Below are positions 6,976 to 16,379 of a DNA stretch of 64,000 nt, piece after piece. Both the position numbers and the translations under genes were made by a program. Origin of the DNA: Tessaracoccus oleiagri (lineage in GTDB: Bacteria; Actinomycetota; Actinomycetes; Propionibacteriales; Propionibacteriaceae); assembly GCF_900103275.1 (NCBI RefSeq), contig NZ_FNGP01000004.1, positions 285,734 to 349,733 of the forward strand, read 5' to 3'. The notes below the pieces were generated by a model. The model did no database searches. It was not told the DNA's origin and saw nothing but the letters and a program-made list of their open reading frames with translations. Every line of letters starts with the position of its first letter. Position 1 is the stretch's first letter.

Positions 6976-9900
6976 TCAGTCCTCCAGCGCGGCCTTCATC
7001 AGTTCGTCCTCCTCCGCCAGGTGGCGCTTCACCGAGCCGACGGAGGGCGCGGACGACCACGGGCGGGAGACGAGCTTCATGTCCAGTTGGTACCCGGGCA
7101 GGTGCTCCTTGACGGCGCCCGGGAGGTGCATGGCCATGAACGGCCAGGCGCCCTGGTTCTCGGGCTCGTCCTGCACGAACCGGACGTCGGAGACGTGGCG
7201 GTAGCGCTCCAGGATCTCGGCGAGCTCCTCCGCGGGCAGCGGGTAGAGCCGCTCGAGGGCGACGATCGCGACCTTGCCCTGCAACCCCAGCTTCTCGCGG
7301 CGCGACACCAGTTCCCAGCGGATCTTGCCGGAGCACAGGATAAGCCGCTCCACCTTCGACGCGTCCTCGATCGTCGGGTCGTCGAGGGCGGGGCGCCACT
7401 GGCCGGAGGTGAACTCGTCGGGCGACGACATGGCCATCTTGTTGCGCAGCATGGACTTCGGCGTGGCGATGACCACAGGGCGGTGCCAGTTGACGTAGGC
7501 GTGCTGGCGCAGCAGGTGGAAGTAGCTCGCCGGGGTGGACGGCTGGCAGACGGCCAGCGCGCCCTCCGCGCACAGCTGGAGCCAGCGCTCGATCCGGGCC
7601 GAGCTGTGGTCCGGGCCCTGGCCCTCGTAGCCGTGGGGCAGGAGGAGCACGACGCCGGACTTCTGGGTCCACTTCGCGTCGCCGGAGGCGACGAACTCGT
7701 CGGAGATGATCTGTGCGCCGTTGGCGAAGTCACCGAACTGCGCCTCCCACATGACCAACGCGTCGGGACGCGCCACCGAGTAGCCGTACTCGAATCCGAG
7801 GGCGGCGTACTCGCTGAGCAGCGAGTCGTAGACGTCGAAGGTCCCCTGGTCGTCCGTGAGGTGCTTGAGCGGCACCCACGCCTCGTTGTTCACGCGGTCG
7901 ACGATCGCGGCGAACCGCTGCGAGAAGGTGCCGCGTCGCGAGTCCTGCCCCGCCAGCCGCACGGGCCGCTGCTCCATGAGGAGCGAGCCGATGGCCAGCA
8001 TCTCGGCGGTGGCCCAGTCGATCGGCCCCTCGAGCATCGCCTTCGCACGACGTTCCAGCTGGGGACGCACCTTGGGGTGCACCGTGAACCCCTCGGGGAA
8101 CTCGGAGTAGACCTCGGCGATCCGCTGGATGGCCTCGGGGCTGATCTCGGTCAGCCGGTCGGTCGGCTTGGTGGGGTAGTAGGGCACCTTGCGGTAGTCG
8201 TCGTCGATGGCGTCCTTGTTCTCGCGCATCTCGCGGAACACGCCCTCGAGGCGCTCCCGGAAGCGGTTCATGACGTCCTCGGCGTCGGCGACGGAGATGT
8301 CGCCGCGGCCGATCAGCGACTCCGCGTAGAGACGGCGCGTGGACCGCTTCTGCTCGATGAGGTCGTACATCTTGGGCTGGGTGAAGCTCGGGTCGTCGCC
8401 CTCGTTGTGGCCGCGGCGGCGGTAGCAGACGAGGTCGATGACGACGTCCTTGTTGAACTTCTGGCGGTACTCGAAGGCGATCCTCGCGGCCCGGACGCAC
8501 GCGTCGGGGTCGTCGCCGTTCACGTGCAGCACCGGGGCAGAGATGGCCTTCGCGACGTCGGTGGAGTAGGTCGACGAACGGCTCTCGACGGGGGCGGTGG
8601 TGAAGCCCACCTGGTTGTTGACCACGACGTGGATGGTGCCGCCGACCTTGTAGCCGCGCAGCTGGCTCATCTGCAGGGTCTCGAACACCACACCCTGGCC
8701 CGCGAACGACGCGTCGCCGTGCAGCAGCAGCGGGAGGATCGGGTAGTCGTCGGTGCCGAGGACGTCCTGCTTGGCCCGGGCGATGCCCATGACCACCGGG
8801 TTCACGGCCTCGAGGTGCGACGGGTTGGCGGCCACTGAAGCGCGGATCGTCCGGCCATTGCTCGCGACGAAGGTGCCCTCGTTGCCGAGGTGGTACTTCA
8901 CGTCGCCGGTGCCGCTCGTGTCGGTGGTGCCGTCGAACTCGCGGAAGATCTGGCCGTACTTCTTGCCGACGATGTTCGCGAGCACGTTCAGCCGTCCGCG
9001 GTGCGGCATGCCGATGATGACTTCCTCGAGGGAGTCGTTGGCGGCGTTCTGGGCGATCTCGTCGAGGAGCACGATGAGCGACTCCGCACCCTCCAGCGAG
9101 AAGCGCTTCTGGCCCACGAACTTGGTCTGGAGGAACGTCTCGAAGACCTCGGCCTCGTTGAGCTTGTCGAGGGCGTGCATGTGCTCCTCGTGCGTCAGCG
9201 GGCTGTGCGGGCGCTCCATCCGCTCCTGGAACCAGGCGCGCTGCGAGCCGTCGCCGATGTGCATGTACTCCACCGACAGGGTGCGGCAGTAGGAGTTCTG
9301 CAGGGTGGCGAGGATCTGGCGCAGCGTCAGGTAGCGACGGGGCTCCCCGCCGAAGGTGCCGACCGCGAACTCGCGGTCGAGGTCCCAGATCGAGAGGCCG
9401 TGGGTCTCGAGGCGGAGGTCCTCGTTCGAGCGGGCGCGGTACTCCAGCGGGTCCACGTCGGCGACGGAGTGGCCGAAGGTCCGGTAGGCGTTGATGAGCT
9501 CGAGAACCCGGGCGTGCTTCGACACCTGGTTGTCGCGGTGCGCGGAGACGTCTGGTGACCAGCGCAGCGGCTCGTAGGGGATCCGGAGGGCTTCGAAGAT
9601 CTCGTCGTAGAAGTTGTTCTCGCCGAGCAGCAGGCCGTGGATGACCTTGAGGAACTCGCCCGACTCGGCGCCCTGGATGACCCGGTGGTCGTAGGTGGAG
9701 GTCAGGGTGGTCATCTTCGAGACGCCGAGCTCGGTGAGCTTCGTCTGCGACATCCCCTGGAACTCCGCGGGGTAGTCGATGTTCCCGACCCCGAGGATCA
9801 TGCCCTGGCCGTTCATCAGCCGCGGCACGGAGTGGTTGGTGCCGATGCCGCCGGGGTTGGTGATCGAGGCGGTGGTCTTCGCGAAGTCGTCGACGGTCAG

Positions 9901-10755
9901 CTCGTTGTTGCGCGCCTTGGAGACGATCTTCTCGTAGGCGGACCAGAACTGGGCGAAGTTCAGCGACTCGCAGCCCTTGATGTTCGGGACGAGGAGCTGG
10001 CGTTGGCCGTTCTTCTTGACGTCGATCGCGATGCCCAGGTTGATCATGGGGTTCTCGACCAGGTTCGGCTTGCCGTCGACGACCTCGTACGCGTTGTTCA
10101 TCGACGGGAGCGCCTTGAGCGCCTGCACCATCGCGTAGGCGATGAGGTGCGTGAAGGAGACCTTGCCGCCCTTCGAGGTGCGGAGGAAGTCGTTGATGTT
10201 GGTGCGCTGGTCGATGACGAGTTTCATCGGGACGGAGCGGACCGACGTGGCGGTCGGGACCGTCAGCGACGCGTCCATGTTCTTGGCCGTGCGCATCGGG
10301 GCGCCGCGAAGGACCGTGTACTTCGGCTCGTTCGCCGAGGGTTCGGGGCGCACCGACGGGTTCGGTGCATTGGCCGAGAGGCCGGCGCCCGACCCGGGCT
10401 GGGCGGGCGACTCGCTGGAGACCTTGACGCTCTCGGTCTTCGGCACGTTGCTCGCGGGCTTCTGCTCCGCTGCCGGGACCTTCTGGGGCTCGGCCTGCTT
10501 GGGGGATGCCTTGGTGGCCGGCTTCGGCTGCGGTACCGTCTCTTCCTCGGATCTCACCGCGGGGCGCTCGGCGGCCTTGGGCGTCGGCTTCTCGACTGGC
10601 TTCGCGCCCTCGGTGGCGCCGCCCCCGCTCTCCTTGGCGAAGTAGGTCCGCCAGGACTCGTCGACGGACTGTGGGTCCTCCTGATAAGCCTCCCGCATCT
10701 CGTCGATCAACCAAGCATTGGCGCCGAAATCATCGCTGGAATCAACTGTAGACAT
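6976..10755 (-). CDS. kgd: Multifunctional 2-oxoglutarate metabolism enzyme (2-oxoglutarate decarboxylase/dehydrogenase E1 with E2-like domain)
   Basis: A 1259-residue actinobacterial fusion. The N-terminal tail starts STVDSSDDFGANAWLIDEMR, then a low-complexity Pro/Lys/Glu linker of about 100 residues, then an E2-type succinyltransferase catalytic domain (active-site region STYDHRVIQGAESGEFL), then a thiamine-diphosphate E1 domain (EVIIGMPHRGRLNVLANIVG, HGDASFAGQGVVFE, CYRRRGHNEGDDPSFTQP). As in mycobacterial Kgd and corynebacterial OdhA, no lipoyl domain is present, so it should work with a separate E2 and E3. In mycobacteria the FHA protein GarA inhibits it. ATG at 10755 aligns with family N-termini; a GTG seven codons upstream is less likely. 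Confidence 0.95.
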   Translation of the reverse strand: MSTVDSSDDFGANAWLIDEMREAYQEDPQSVDESWRTYFAKESGGGATEGAKPVEKPTPKAAERPAVRSEEETVPQPKPATKASPKQAEPQKVPAAEQKPASNVPKTESVKVSSESPAQPGSGAGLSANAPNPSVRPEPSANEPKYTVLRGAPMRTAKNMDASLTVPTATSVRSVPMKLVIDQRTNINDFLRTSKGGKVSFTHLIAYAMVQALKALPSMNNAYEVVDGKPNLVENPMINLGIAIDVKKNGQRQLLVPNIKGCESLNFAQFWSAYEKIVSKARNNELTVDDFAKTTASITNPGGIGTNHSVPRLMNGQGMILGVGNIDYPAEFQGMSQTKLTELGVSKMTTLTSTYDHRVIQGAESGEFLKVIHGLLLGENNFYDEIFEALRIPYEPLRWSPDVSAHRDNQVSKHARVLELINAYRTFGHSVADVDPLEYRARSNEDLRLETHGLSIWDLDREFAVGTFGGEPRRYLTLRQILATLQNSYCRTLSVEYMHIGDGSQRAWFQERMERPHSPLTHEEHMHALDKLNEAEVFETFLQTKFVGQKRFSLEGAESLIVLLDEIAQNAANDSLEEVIIGMPHRGRLNVLANIVGKKYGQIFREFDGTTDTSGTGDVKYHLGNEGTFVASNGRTIRASVAANPSHLEAVNPVVMGIARAKQDVLGTDDYPILPLLLHGDASFAGQGVVFETLQMSQLRGYKVGGTIHVVVNNQVGFTTAPVESRSSTYSTDVAKAISAPVLHVNGDDPDACVRAARIAFEYRQKFNKDVVIDLVCYRRRGHNEGDDPSFTQPKMYDLIEQKRSTRRLYAESLIGRGDISVADAEDVMNRFRERLEGVFREMRENKDAIDDDYRKVPYYPTKPTDRLTEISPEAIQRIAEVYSEFPEGFTVHPKVRPQLERRAKAMLEGPIDWATAEMLAIGSLLMEQRPVRLAGQDSRRGTFSQRFAAIVDRVNNEAWVPLKHLTDDQGTFDVYDSLLSEYAALGFEYGYSVARPDALVMWEAQFGDFANGAQIISDEFVASGDAKWTQKSGVVLLLPHGYEGQGPDHSSARIERWLQLCAEGALAVCQPSTPASYFHLLRQHAYVNWHRPVVIATPKSMLRNKMAMSSPDEFTSGQWRPALDDPTIEDASKVERLILCSGKIRWELVSRREKLGLQGKVAIVALERLYPLPAEELAEILERYRHVSDVRFVQDEPENQGAWPFMAMHLPGAVKEHLPGYQLDMKLVSRPWSSAPSVGSVKRHLAEEDELMKAALED

Positions 10756-10763
10756 CTGTGCGT

Positions 10764-10813
10764 GTGGCTCTGCCACATCCCCTTCGTGAGTGGTTCTCCG
10801 CAGACTCCTGCGG
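10764..10813 (-). promoter_or_regulatory. Two hairpins in the kgd leader
   Basis: Two inverted repeats precede kgd: CCGCAG-actc-CTGCGG (10798-10813) and GTGGC-tct-GCCAC (10764-10776), the latter ending 8 bases before the ATG. Neither is followed by a T-run. They could affect ribosome access to kgd or end the upstream GT87 transcript weakly. Confidence 0.35.
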
Positions 10814-10820
10814 CTGCTGT

Positions 10821-12092
10821 TCAGAGCTTAGCCAATTCTGAAACCGGATGCTGGGGGCGCTCCGATCGGTAGACGGGGCGGGCACCCGTCCGCGTGGACA
10901 GGGCGGCGAGGACGCTGACGTAGCCGGTGAGGACGAGGAGGAGGAGGTTGCGCAGCACGAGCACCGACGTCTCGGGCCCGGAACCGAGCGGGATCGCCAT
11001 GATCCCGTAGGCGCCCCAGGGATAGGTGTACTGCGTCAGTAGCCCCACGACGATGAGGGACCAGGCGATCACCCCTACGTGCCGCCTGAGCCACGCCGAG
11101 TCGGCGTGCAGGAACAGTGCGGCGACCGGCCCGCCCAGCCACAGCACGTACTGGGGCGAGAGGGTCTTGTTGGCGACGATGGTCGCGAGGACGATGGCGA
11201 GGATGGCGAGCAGGATCGAGCTGGTGCCGGCCCGGCGCCGGATGAGCAGCGCCGTCAGCCCCAGCGTGAGGAGGATCGACAGCACCGTGAGCACGGACGA
11301 GACGGCCAACATGGCGTCCACCCCGGGACCATAGATCTCGAGCGCGTTGAACTGGGAGAGCTTGATGTCCCACGACGGGGTGTCGGTGTAGGTGCGCAGC
11401 CACATCAGCGGCGTGGCCGGGATCGACTCGATCTGCAGGCCGCGGTCGCCCTGCCAGGTCAGGGGATCGGTGTTGCGTCGCCAACCCTCCAGCGCGAGCG
11501 AGATCGCGGCCAGGCCCAGTCCGGCGGCGAGGAAGCCGAGGAGGCGGTCGAGCGCTGGGCGTCGCCGGGGATCCGGCGCGAGCATCGGTGCGATGAGCAG
11601 GGCCGGCCAGAACTTGATGGCCGCGCCCACTCCCACCATGGCGCCGGCCACGCGCGGCCTGCCGGCGAGCCACAGGCAGGCCCAGGCGACGAGCGCGGCG
11701 GGGAGCAGGTCGAAGCGGAACCACACGATCGCCCCGTTGGCGCCGGTGAACAGGATCCAGAACAGGGACGCCCGCCAGTTGTCCTTGCGGTACAGGGTCA
11801 TGGCGACCACGGCGTCGAGCGCGAGGAAGAAGCCGGCGTAGAGGCCGAACCACGTCTGCCAGCCGCCGCCGAGGCGGTAGAGCGCGTGCAGGACCCAGAC
11901 GGCGGGTGGCGGGTACTCGCGCATGACGTCGTCGGCGCCGGCCTCGAGCTGGTAGAGGTGGTAGCCGTAGTAGGAGACGTCGTTGGCGACGAAGGTGACG
12001 TCCGGCCGCAGCCAGAGCACGTAGGTGAGGGCCCGCGAAGCCAGGAAGAGGGCTGCGAGCGCGACCGGCACCATGTACTTGATTCGCGTCAC
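10821..12092 (-). CDS. GT87-type (DUF2029) integral membrane glycosyltransferase
   Basis: A 423-residue polytopic protein with about ten hydrophobic helices. The early DVSYYGYHLYQLEAG loop and REYPPPAVWVLHALYRLGG match the acidic extracytoplasmic loop and PPxxxWV-type motifs of GT-C mannosyl/arabinosyl transferases (GT87, DUF2029). Such enzymes use polyprenyl-phosphate sugars on the outer face of the membrane to build lipoglycans. The acceptor is unknown. GTG at 12092 has GGAG with 5-base spacing; GTG 12098 is an alternative. It begins just downstream of tRNA-Arg on the same strand. Confidence 0.78.
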   Translation of the reverse strand: MTRIKYMVPVALAALFLASRALTYVLWLRPDVTFVANDVSYYGYHLYQLEAGADDVMREYPPPAVWVLHALYRLGGGWQTWFGLYAGFFLALDAVVAMTLYRKDNWRASLFWILFTGANGAIVWFRFDLLPAALVAWACLWLAGRPRVAGAMVGVGAAIKFWPALLIAPMLAPDPRRRPALDRLLGFLAAGLGLAAISLALEGWRRNTDPLTWQGDRGLQIESIPATPLMWLRTYTDTPSWDIKLSQFNALEIYGPGVDAMLAVSSVLTVLSILLTLGLTALLIRRRAGTSSILLAILAIVLATIVANKTLSPQYVLWLGGPVAALFLHADSAWLRRHVGVIAWSLIVVGLLTQYTYPWGAYGIMAIPLGSGPETSVLVLRNLLLLVLTGYVSVLAALSTRTGARPVYRSERPQHPVSELAKL

Positions 12093-12115
12093 AGCCACTC
12101 CAACCGGGTCAACTG

Positions 12116-12187
12116 CGCCCCCGCGAGGATTCGAACCTCGGCTCCCGCCTCCGGAGGGCGGTGCTCTATCCCCTGAGCTACGGGGGC
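12116..12187 (-). tRNA. tRNA-Arg (anticodon CCG)
   Basis: A full cloverleaf of 72 nt read on the minus strand: acceptor GCCCCCG/CGGGGGC, D-arm GCTC/GAGC, anticodon stem CCGCC/GGCGG with loop CTCCGGA (anticodon CCG, reads CGG), T-arm CGAGG-TTCGAAT-CCTCG. The discriminator is G. CCA is not encoded. A small inverted repeat CGGTTG-N5-CAACCG (12191-12207) lies in the 5' leader. Confidence 0.95.
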
Positions 12188-12263
12188 TGGCGGTTGTGCA
12201 ACAACCGAACCCGGGAAACACTAGCAAACATTTCACCCCGGTGGATTCGGCTACCTTGGGCGG

Positions 12264-12758
12264 GTGCGGAAAGTCCTCGTCCTGGTGTCGGTCCTTCTGC
12301 TCGCCGCGTGCGTGTCCCGCCCCGACCCGGAGCCGGCGGTGATGCGCGAGTCGGCGCCGCCGTGGGACGCCCCCCGTGATGCGGTGTCGTACATCGACGC
12401 CGCGGGGCTGGACCGCCGGCCGCTGGGGGAGGACACCGACCCTTGGGTCCTCGACCTCTCCGTGGAGGTCGCCGGCCGGCCGGTGCCGGTGCCCGCGAAG
12501 ATCGGGGTCGACGGGGTGCGAGCGGTCCAGGCGGTCGTCCACACCCACGACGCGGACGGCGTCGTCTGGCTGGAGGGGGAGGGCAACGACGTCGCGACCC
12601 TCGGTCACTTCTTCACGCTCTGGGGGGTGCGCTTCGACGGCGACTGCCTCGCCTCGCACTGTTCGGGCCTGCAGGTCCTGGCGGACGGGGAGCCCGTCGA
12701 CGACCCCGTGAACCTCCGCCTGCGTGGCCACCAGACGGTCGACGTGAGCGTCGGTTAG
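12264..12758 (+). CDS. Putative secreted lipoprotein
   Basis: A 164-residue protein with a lipoprotein signal: hydrophobic LVLVSVLLLAAC with the lipobox ending at Cys16. The mature part contains VHTHDADGVVWLEG and LGHFFTLWGVRF, which resemble the HTHD-G and LGxFFxxWGVRF motifs of a widespread but uncharacterised family of secreted domains. Two cysteines (CLASHC) may form a disulfide. GTG at 12264 lies 6 bases after TACCTT, so it may be leaderless. It is divergent from tRNA-Arg and just upstream of lysA. Function unknown. Confidence 0.75.
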   Translation: MRKVLVLVSVLLLAACVSRPDPEPAVMRESAPPWDAPRDAVSYIDAAGLDRRPLGEDTDPWVLDLSVEVAGRPVPVPAKIGVDGVRAVQAVVHTHDADGVVWLEGEGNDVATLGHFFTLWGVRFDGDCLASHCSGLQVLADGEPVDDPVNLRLRGHQTVDVSVG

Positions 12759-12784
12759 GCAACTTCTGGCAGGCTTGAGCCACT

Positions 12785-14188
12785 ATGACCCATACGCACA
12801 TCGCCGGCTCGATCCACGCCGACTACTCAGGCCTGCAGCCGCAGTGGCTGCAGTGGCCCGACGACCTGAACGCGCTGGAGGAGAAGCTCTGGCCCACCGG
12901 GACGCACCGAGACGAGCAGGGACGGATCGTCGTGGGCGGTGCCAGGCTCACCGATCTCGCCGCTGAGCACGGCACGCCGGCGTACTTCATCGACGAGGCC
13001 GACTTCCGCGCGCGCTGCGCCGACTTCCGTGAGGCGTTCCCGGGCTGGAAGATCTACTACGCGGGCAAATCCTTGCTCACCAGGACCATCGCCCGCTGGG
13101 TGGCGGAGGAGGGGCTGAGCCTCGACGTCACCACCATGGGCGAGATGCGCATCGCGCTCGCGGGCGGCATGCCCGCGGAGCGGCTCGGCTTCCACGGCAA
13201 CAACAAGTCGGCGGAGGAGATCGAGTTCGCGCTCGAGCAGGGGGTGGGGAGGATCATCGTCGACTCCTTCCACGAGATCGAGCGGATCGAGGCGGCGTGC
13301 GAGGCCGGGGGACACCGGGCGAAGGTGATGGTCCGCGTCACCACCGGCGTCGAGGCGCACACCCACGAGTACATCGCCACGGCGCACGAGGACCAGAAGT
13401 TCGGCCTCTCGATCACCGGCGGCCAGGCGCTCGCCGGGCTGGTGCGCTGCCACCACTCGCCCTACATGGACCTCGAGGGCATCCACAGCCACATCGGGTC
13501 CCAGATCTTCGAGACGATGGGCTTCGAGGTGGCCATCCGCCGCACGCTCAAGCTGGCCCACCAGTTCAAGACCGCGACCGGCGTCGAGCTCCCCGAACTC
13601 GACCTGGGCGGCGGGTTCGGCATCGCCTACACCGAGGCGGACACCCCCAAGCCGACGACGGAGCTCGCCGCGGCGTTCGAGGAGATGATCGACCACGAGT
13701 GCCGCGCCTTCGGGCTGCGCCGCCCGTCCCTGTCGATCGAGCCCGGCCGGGCGATCAGCGGGCCCGCGGGTGTCGCCATCTACACCGTCGGGACCGTCAA
13801 GGCGGTGGAGTTGGAGGGCGGCCGGACCCGCACGTACATCTCCGTCGACGGCGGGATGAGCGACAACATCCGGCCCGCCCTCTACGCCGCGGAGTACTCC
13901 GCGGCGCTGGCCAACCGGACCTCCGACGCCGAACCGGTGCTGTGCCGCGTCGTCGGGAAGCACTGCGAGGGCGGCGACATCCTGATCCGCTCGGTGTTCC
14001 TGCCCGCCGACGTCGCCGTCGGTGACCTCATCGCCGTGCCGGGGTCGGGCGCCTATGCCCGCTCGATGGCCAGCAACTACAACCAGGTCCCGAGGCCCCC
14101 GGTGATCGGCGTCCGCGAGGGCCGGAGCAGCGTGCTCCTGCGGCGCGAGACCCTGGACGACCTCATGCGACTCGATGTTGGAGAGTGA
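12785..14188 (+). CDS. lysA: Diaminopimelate decarboxylase
   Basis: A 467-residue fold-III PLP enzyme that decarboxylates meso-diaminopimelate to lysine. The PLP lysine lies in KIYYAGKSLL (Lys95). Other motifs are HIGSQIF, ELDLGGGFGIAY, the phosphate-binding EPGRAISGPAG, and GKHCEGGDIL with the conserved Cys-Glu and Asp of the active site. Length is within the actinobacterial range. It heads the lysA-hom-thrB operon, an arrangement shared with mycobacteria and streptomycetes. CAGGCT lies 9 bases before the ATG; no clear Shine-Dalgarno is seen. Confidence 0.96.
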   Translation: MTHTHIAGSIHADYSGLQPQWLQWPDDLNALEEKLWPTGTHRDEQGRIVVGGARLTDLAAEHGTPAYFIDEADFRARCADFREAFPGWKIYYAGKSLLTRTIARWVAEEGLSLDVTTMGEMRIALAGGMPAERLGFHGNNKSAEEIEFALEQGVGRIIVDSFHEIERIEAACEAGGHRAKVMVRVTTGVEAHTHEYIATAHEDQKFGLSITGGQALAGLVRCHHSPYMDLEGIHSHIGSQIFETMGFEVAIRRTLKLAHQFKTATGVELPELDLGGGFGIAYTEADTPKPTTELAAAFEEMIDHECRAFGLRRPSLSIEPGRAISGPAGVAIYTVGTVKAVELEGGRTRTYISVDGGMSDNIRPALYAAEYSAALANRTSDAEPVLCRVVGKHCEGGDILIRSVFLPADVAVGDLIAVPGSGAYARSMASNYNQVPRPPVIGVREGRSSVLLRRETLDDLMRLDVGE

Positions 14189-14190
14189 CC

Positions 14191-15486
14191 ATGTCTGATT
14201 CCCTCAAGGTGGGCCTGCTGGGCGCGGGCGTCGTCGGCAGCCAGGTGGCCCGCATCCTGGCCGAGCAGTCGGGAGAGCTGGAGGCTCGCGTCGGGCGGCG
14301 TCTGGAACTCGTCGGCGTCGGGGTCCGCGACCTCACCAAGGAGCGCCCGGGGATCGACCCGGCGCTGCTGACGGACGACCTCGAGTCCGTGGTGGACCGC
14401 TCCTCGGTCGTCATCGAGGTGATGGGCGGCATGGAGCCGGCCGGAGCGCTCGTCCGCCGCGCGTTGTCGCGCGGTTCCTCGGTTGTCACCGCCAACAAGG
14501 CCCTCCTCGCCGAGCACCTTGCCGAGTTCTCGATCCTCGCCGACGACAACAACGCCGACCTCTACTTCGAGGCTGCGGTCGCGGGCGCGATCCCGATCGT
14601 GAGGCCGCTGCGCGAGTCGCTCGTCGGCGACGAGGTGAACAGCGTCATGGGCATCGTCAACGGCACCACGAACTACATCCTCGACAAGATGGTCACCTCG
14701 GGGCTGGAGTTCGACGAGGCCCTCCGCCAGGCCCAGGGCCTGGGCTACGCGGAGGCCGACCCCACCGCCGACGTCGGCGGCCACGACGCCGCCGCCAAGG
14801 CCGCGATCCTGGCCGGGCTGGCCTTCCACAGCGACGTCAAGGGCAGCCAGGTGTACTGCGAGGGCATCACCGAGATCACCAAGCAGGACATCCAGTCCGC
14901 CAAGGCGATGAACTGCACGGTGAAGCTGCTCGCGGTGGCTCGGACCAACGGCGACCAGGTGGCAGTGAAGGTCCACCCCGCGATGGTGCCCTTCACCCAC
15001 CCGCTGGCGAGCGTGTCCGGCGCCTACAACGCGGTCTTCGTGACCTCCAGGGAAGCCGGCGAGCTCATGTTCCTCGGTCCCGGCGCCGGTGGCGCGCCGA
15101 CCGCTTCTGCGGTGATGGGCGACGTGGTCACCGTCGCGCGGCACATCGTCCGCGGCGGCCGCACCACGTCGTCGTCCAGCTACCGGCAGCGACAGGTCTC
15201 CGACATCGGGGACACCCGGACGCGCTACTTCATCTCCCTCGAGGTGGAGGACCGCCCGGGCATCCTCGCGAAGTGCGCCGCGGTCTTCGCCTCGCACAAC
15301 GTCTCGGTGCAGACCGTGCAGCAGTCCTACCTGGAGGGCCTGGAGCGCCGCGACGGCTTCTCCGCACGTCTCGGTTTCATGACCCACGAGGCCGTCGAGT
15401 CCGACCTCGCTGCGGTGGTCTCCGAGCTGAAGGCCGCCGACTTCGTCGGGCCCAACGTGCGCTTCATGCGCATCGAAGGCTCCTGA
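14191..15486 (+). CDS. hom: Homoserine dehydrogenase
   Basis: 431 residues. It reduces aspartate-semialdehyde to homoserine. Seen are the N-terminal Rossmann motif GLLGAGVVGSQVARIL, the substrate loop ANKALLAEH, the catalytic region GIVNGTTNYIL with the Lys/Asp segment ADPTADVGGHDAAAK, and a C-terminal ACT domain beginning FISLEVEDRPGILAKCAA, the site of threonine feedback in this class. ATG at 14191 has GGAG upstream and starts 2 bases after the lysA stop. It is the middle gene of lysA-hom-thrB. Confidence 0.96.
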   Translation: MSDSLKVGLLGAGVVGSQVARILAEQSGELEARVGRRLELVGVGVRDLTKERPGIDPALLTDDLESVVDRSSVVIEVMGGMEPAGALVRRALSRGSSVVTANKALLAEHLAEFSILADDNNADLYFEAAVAGAIPIVRPLRESLVGDEVNSVMGIVNGTTNYILDKMVTSGLEFDEALRQAQGLGYAEADPTADVGGHDAAAKAAILAGLAFHSDVKGSQVYCEGITEITKQDIQSAKAMNCTVKLLAVARTNGDQVAVKVHPAMVPFTHPLASVSGAYNAVFVTSREAGELMFLGPGAGGAPTASAVMGDVVTVARHIVRGGRTTSSSSYRQRQVSDIGDTRTRYFISLEVEDRPGILAKCAAVFASHNVSVQTVQQSYLEGLERRDGFSARLGFMTHEAVESDLAAVVSELKAADFVGPNVRFMRIEGS

Positions 15487-16364
15487 TGCGGCTGCGGGTT
15501 CGGGTCCCGGCCACGACGGCCAACGTGGGATCCGGCTTCGACTGCATCGGCATCGCGATCGACTGGTACGACGAACTCGAACTCGAGGTCCGGGGCAGCG
15601 GCGTCGAACTGGAGGTCACGGGGGAGGGCGCGGGACAGGTGCCGCTGGACGAGTCCCACCTCGTCGTCGCCAGCATCCGCCGCGGGCTGGAGGAGTGGGG
15701 CGAAGGGCGGCTGCCCGGGCTCGTGCTCCGTAGCCACAACACGATCCCGCACTCGCGCGGACTGGGCTCGTCCGCCTCCGCGATCGTCGCCGGCCTCGCC
15801 TTCGCATGGGGCATCGCCCGTGGCGGCGACCCCGACCGAACGGAACTCGGCCGACTGGCCAGCCTATTGGAGGGCCACGCCGACAACGCCGCCGCCGCGG
15901 TCTTCGGTGGCGCGACCCTCGGCTGGATCCAGGACGGCCAGGTCGCGATCCACGAACTGCCCGTCGCGCCGGACCTGCGTGTCCGGGTCTGGATCCCGGA
16001 GTTCGAGGTGCCGACCAAGGGCGCCCGGGCCGTGCTGCCGGAGCGGATCTCACGGACGGACGCGGTGGCGCAGGCCGCTGCGGCCGCAACGCTCGTGCTG
16101 GGACTCGGGTCCCGCCCCGAGCTGCTGCTCCGGGGGACCACCGACCGCCTGCACCAGCCGTTCCGCGCCGAGCTCATGCCCACGAGCCACGCGCTCATGC
16201 TGGGGCTTCGCGACGCTGGGGTCCCTGCCGCGATCTCTGGCGCCGGTCCCACGGTGTTCGCCATCGGCACCCCGGAACAGCTCCGCTCGGGGGACTCGGT
16301 GGCGCACGACGGATTCGTCGTTCGCGACCTGGCTCTCGGGCACGGAGTGGAACTGCGCCGCTGA
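15486..16364 (+). CDS. thrB: Homoserine kinase
   Basis: A 292-residue GHMP kinase phosphorylating homoserine for threonine synthesis. Seen: VRVPATTANVGSGFDCIGIA at the N-terminus, the ATP loop PHSRGLGSSASAIVAGLA, the EGHADNAAAAVFGG motif, and C-terminal AISGAGPTVFAI. The ATG overlaps the hom stop (TGATG). The threonine synthase gene often found between hom and thrB is absent; nothing in the window encodes it. Confidence 0.95.
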   Translation: MRLRVRVPATTANVGSGFDCIGIAIDWYDELELEVRGSGVELEVTGEGAGQVPLDESHLVVASIRRGLEEWGEGRLPGLVLRSHNTIPHSRGLGSSASAIVAGLAFAWGIARGGDPDRTELGRLASLLEGHADNAAAAVFGGATLGWIQDGQVAIHELPVAPDLRVRVWIPEFEVPTKGARAVLPERISRTDAVAQAAAAATLVLGLGSRPELLLRGTTDRLHQPFRAELMPTSHALMLGLRDAGVPAAISGAGPTVFAIGTPEQLRSGDSVAHDGFVVRDLALGHGVELRR

Positions 16365-16379
16365 CGTTCCGTGTCCCGC

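Noticed and set aside
6883..8838. A 651-codon plus-strand frame opposite kgd
   Set aside because: Antisense shadow of kgd; composition is low-complexity Val/Arg/Leu/His and it has no ribosome site or domain.
12191..12207. CGGTTG-N5-CAACCG hairpin by tRNA-Arg as a terminator
   Set aside because: It lies upstream of the tRNA 5' end and has no T-run; more likely part of the leader or a chance inverted repeat.
12093..12731. Upstream extension of the GT87 reading frame
   Set aside because: It would run through tRNA-Arg and the lipoprotein gene; the GTG at 12092 with GGAG is the sound start.
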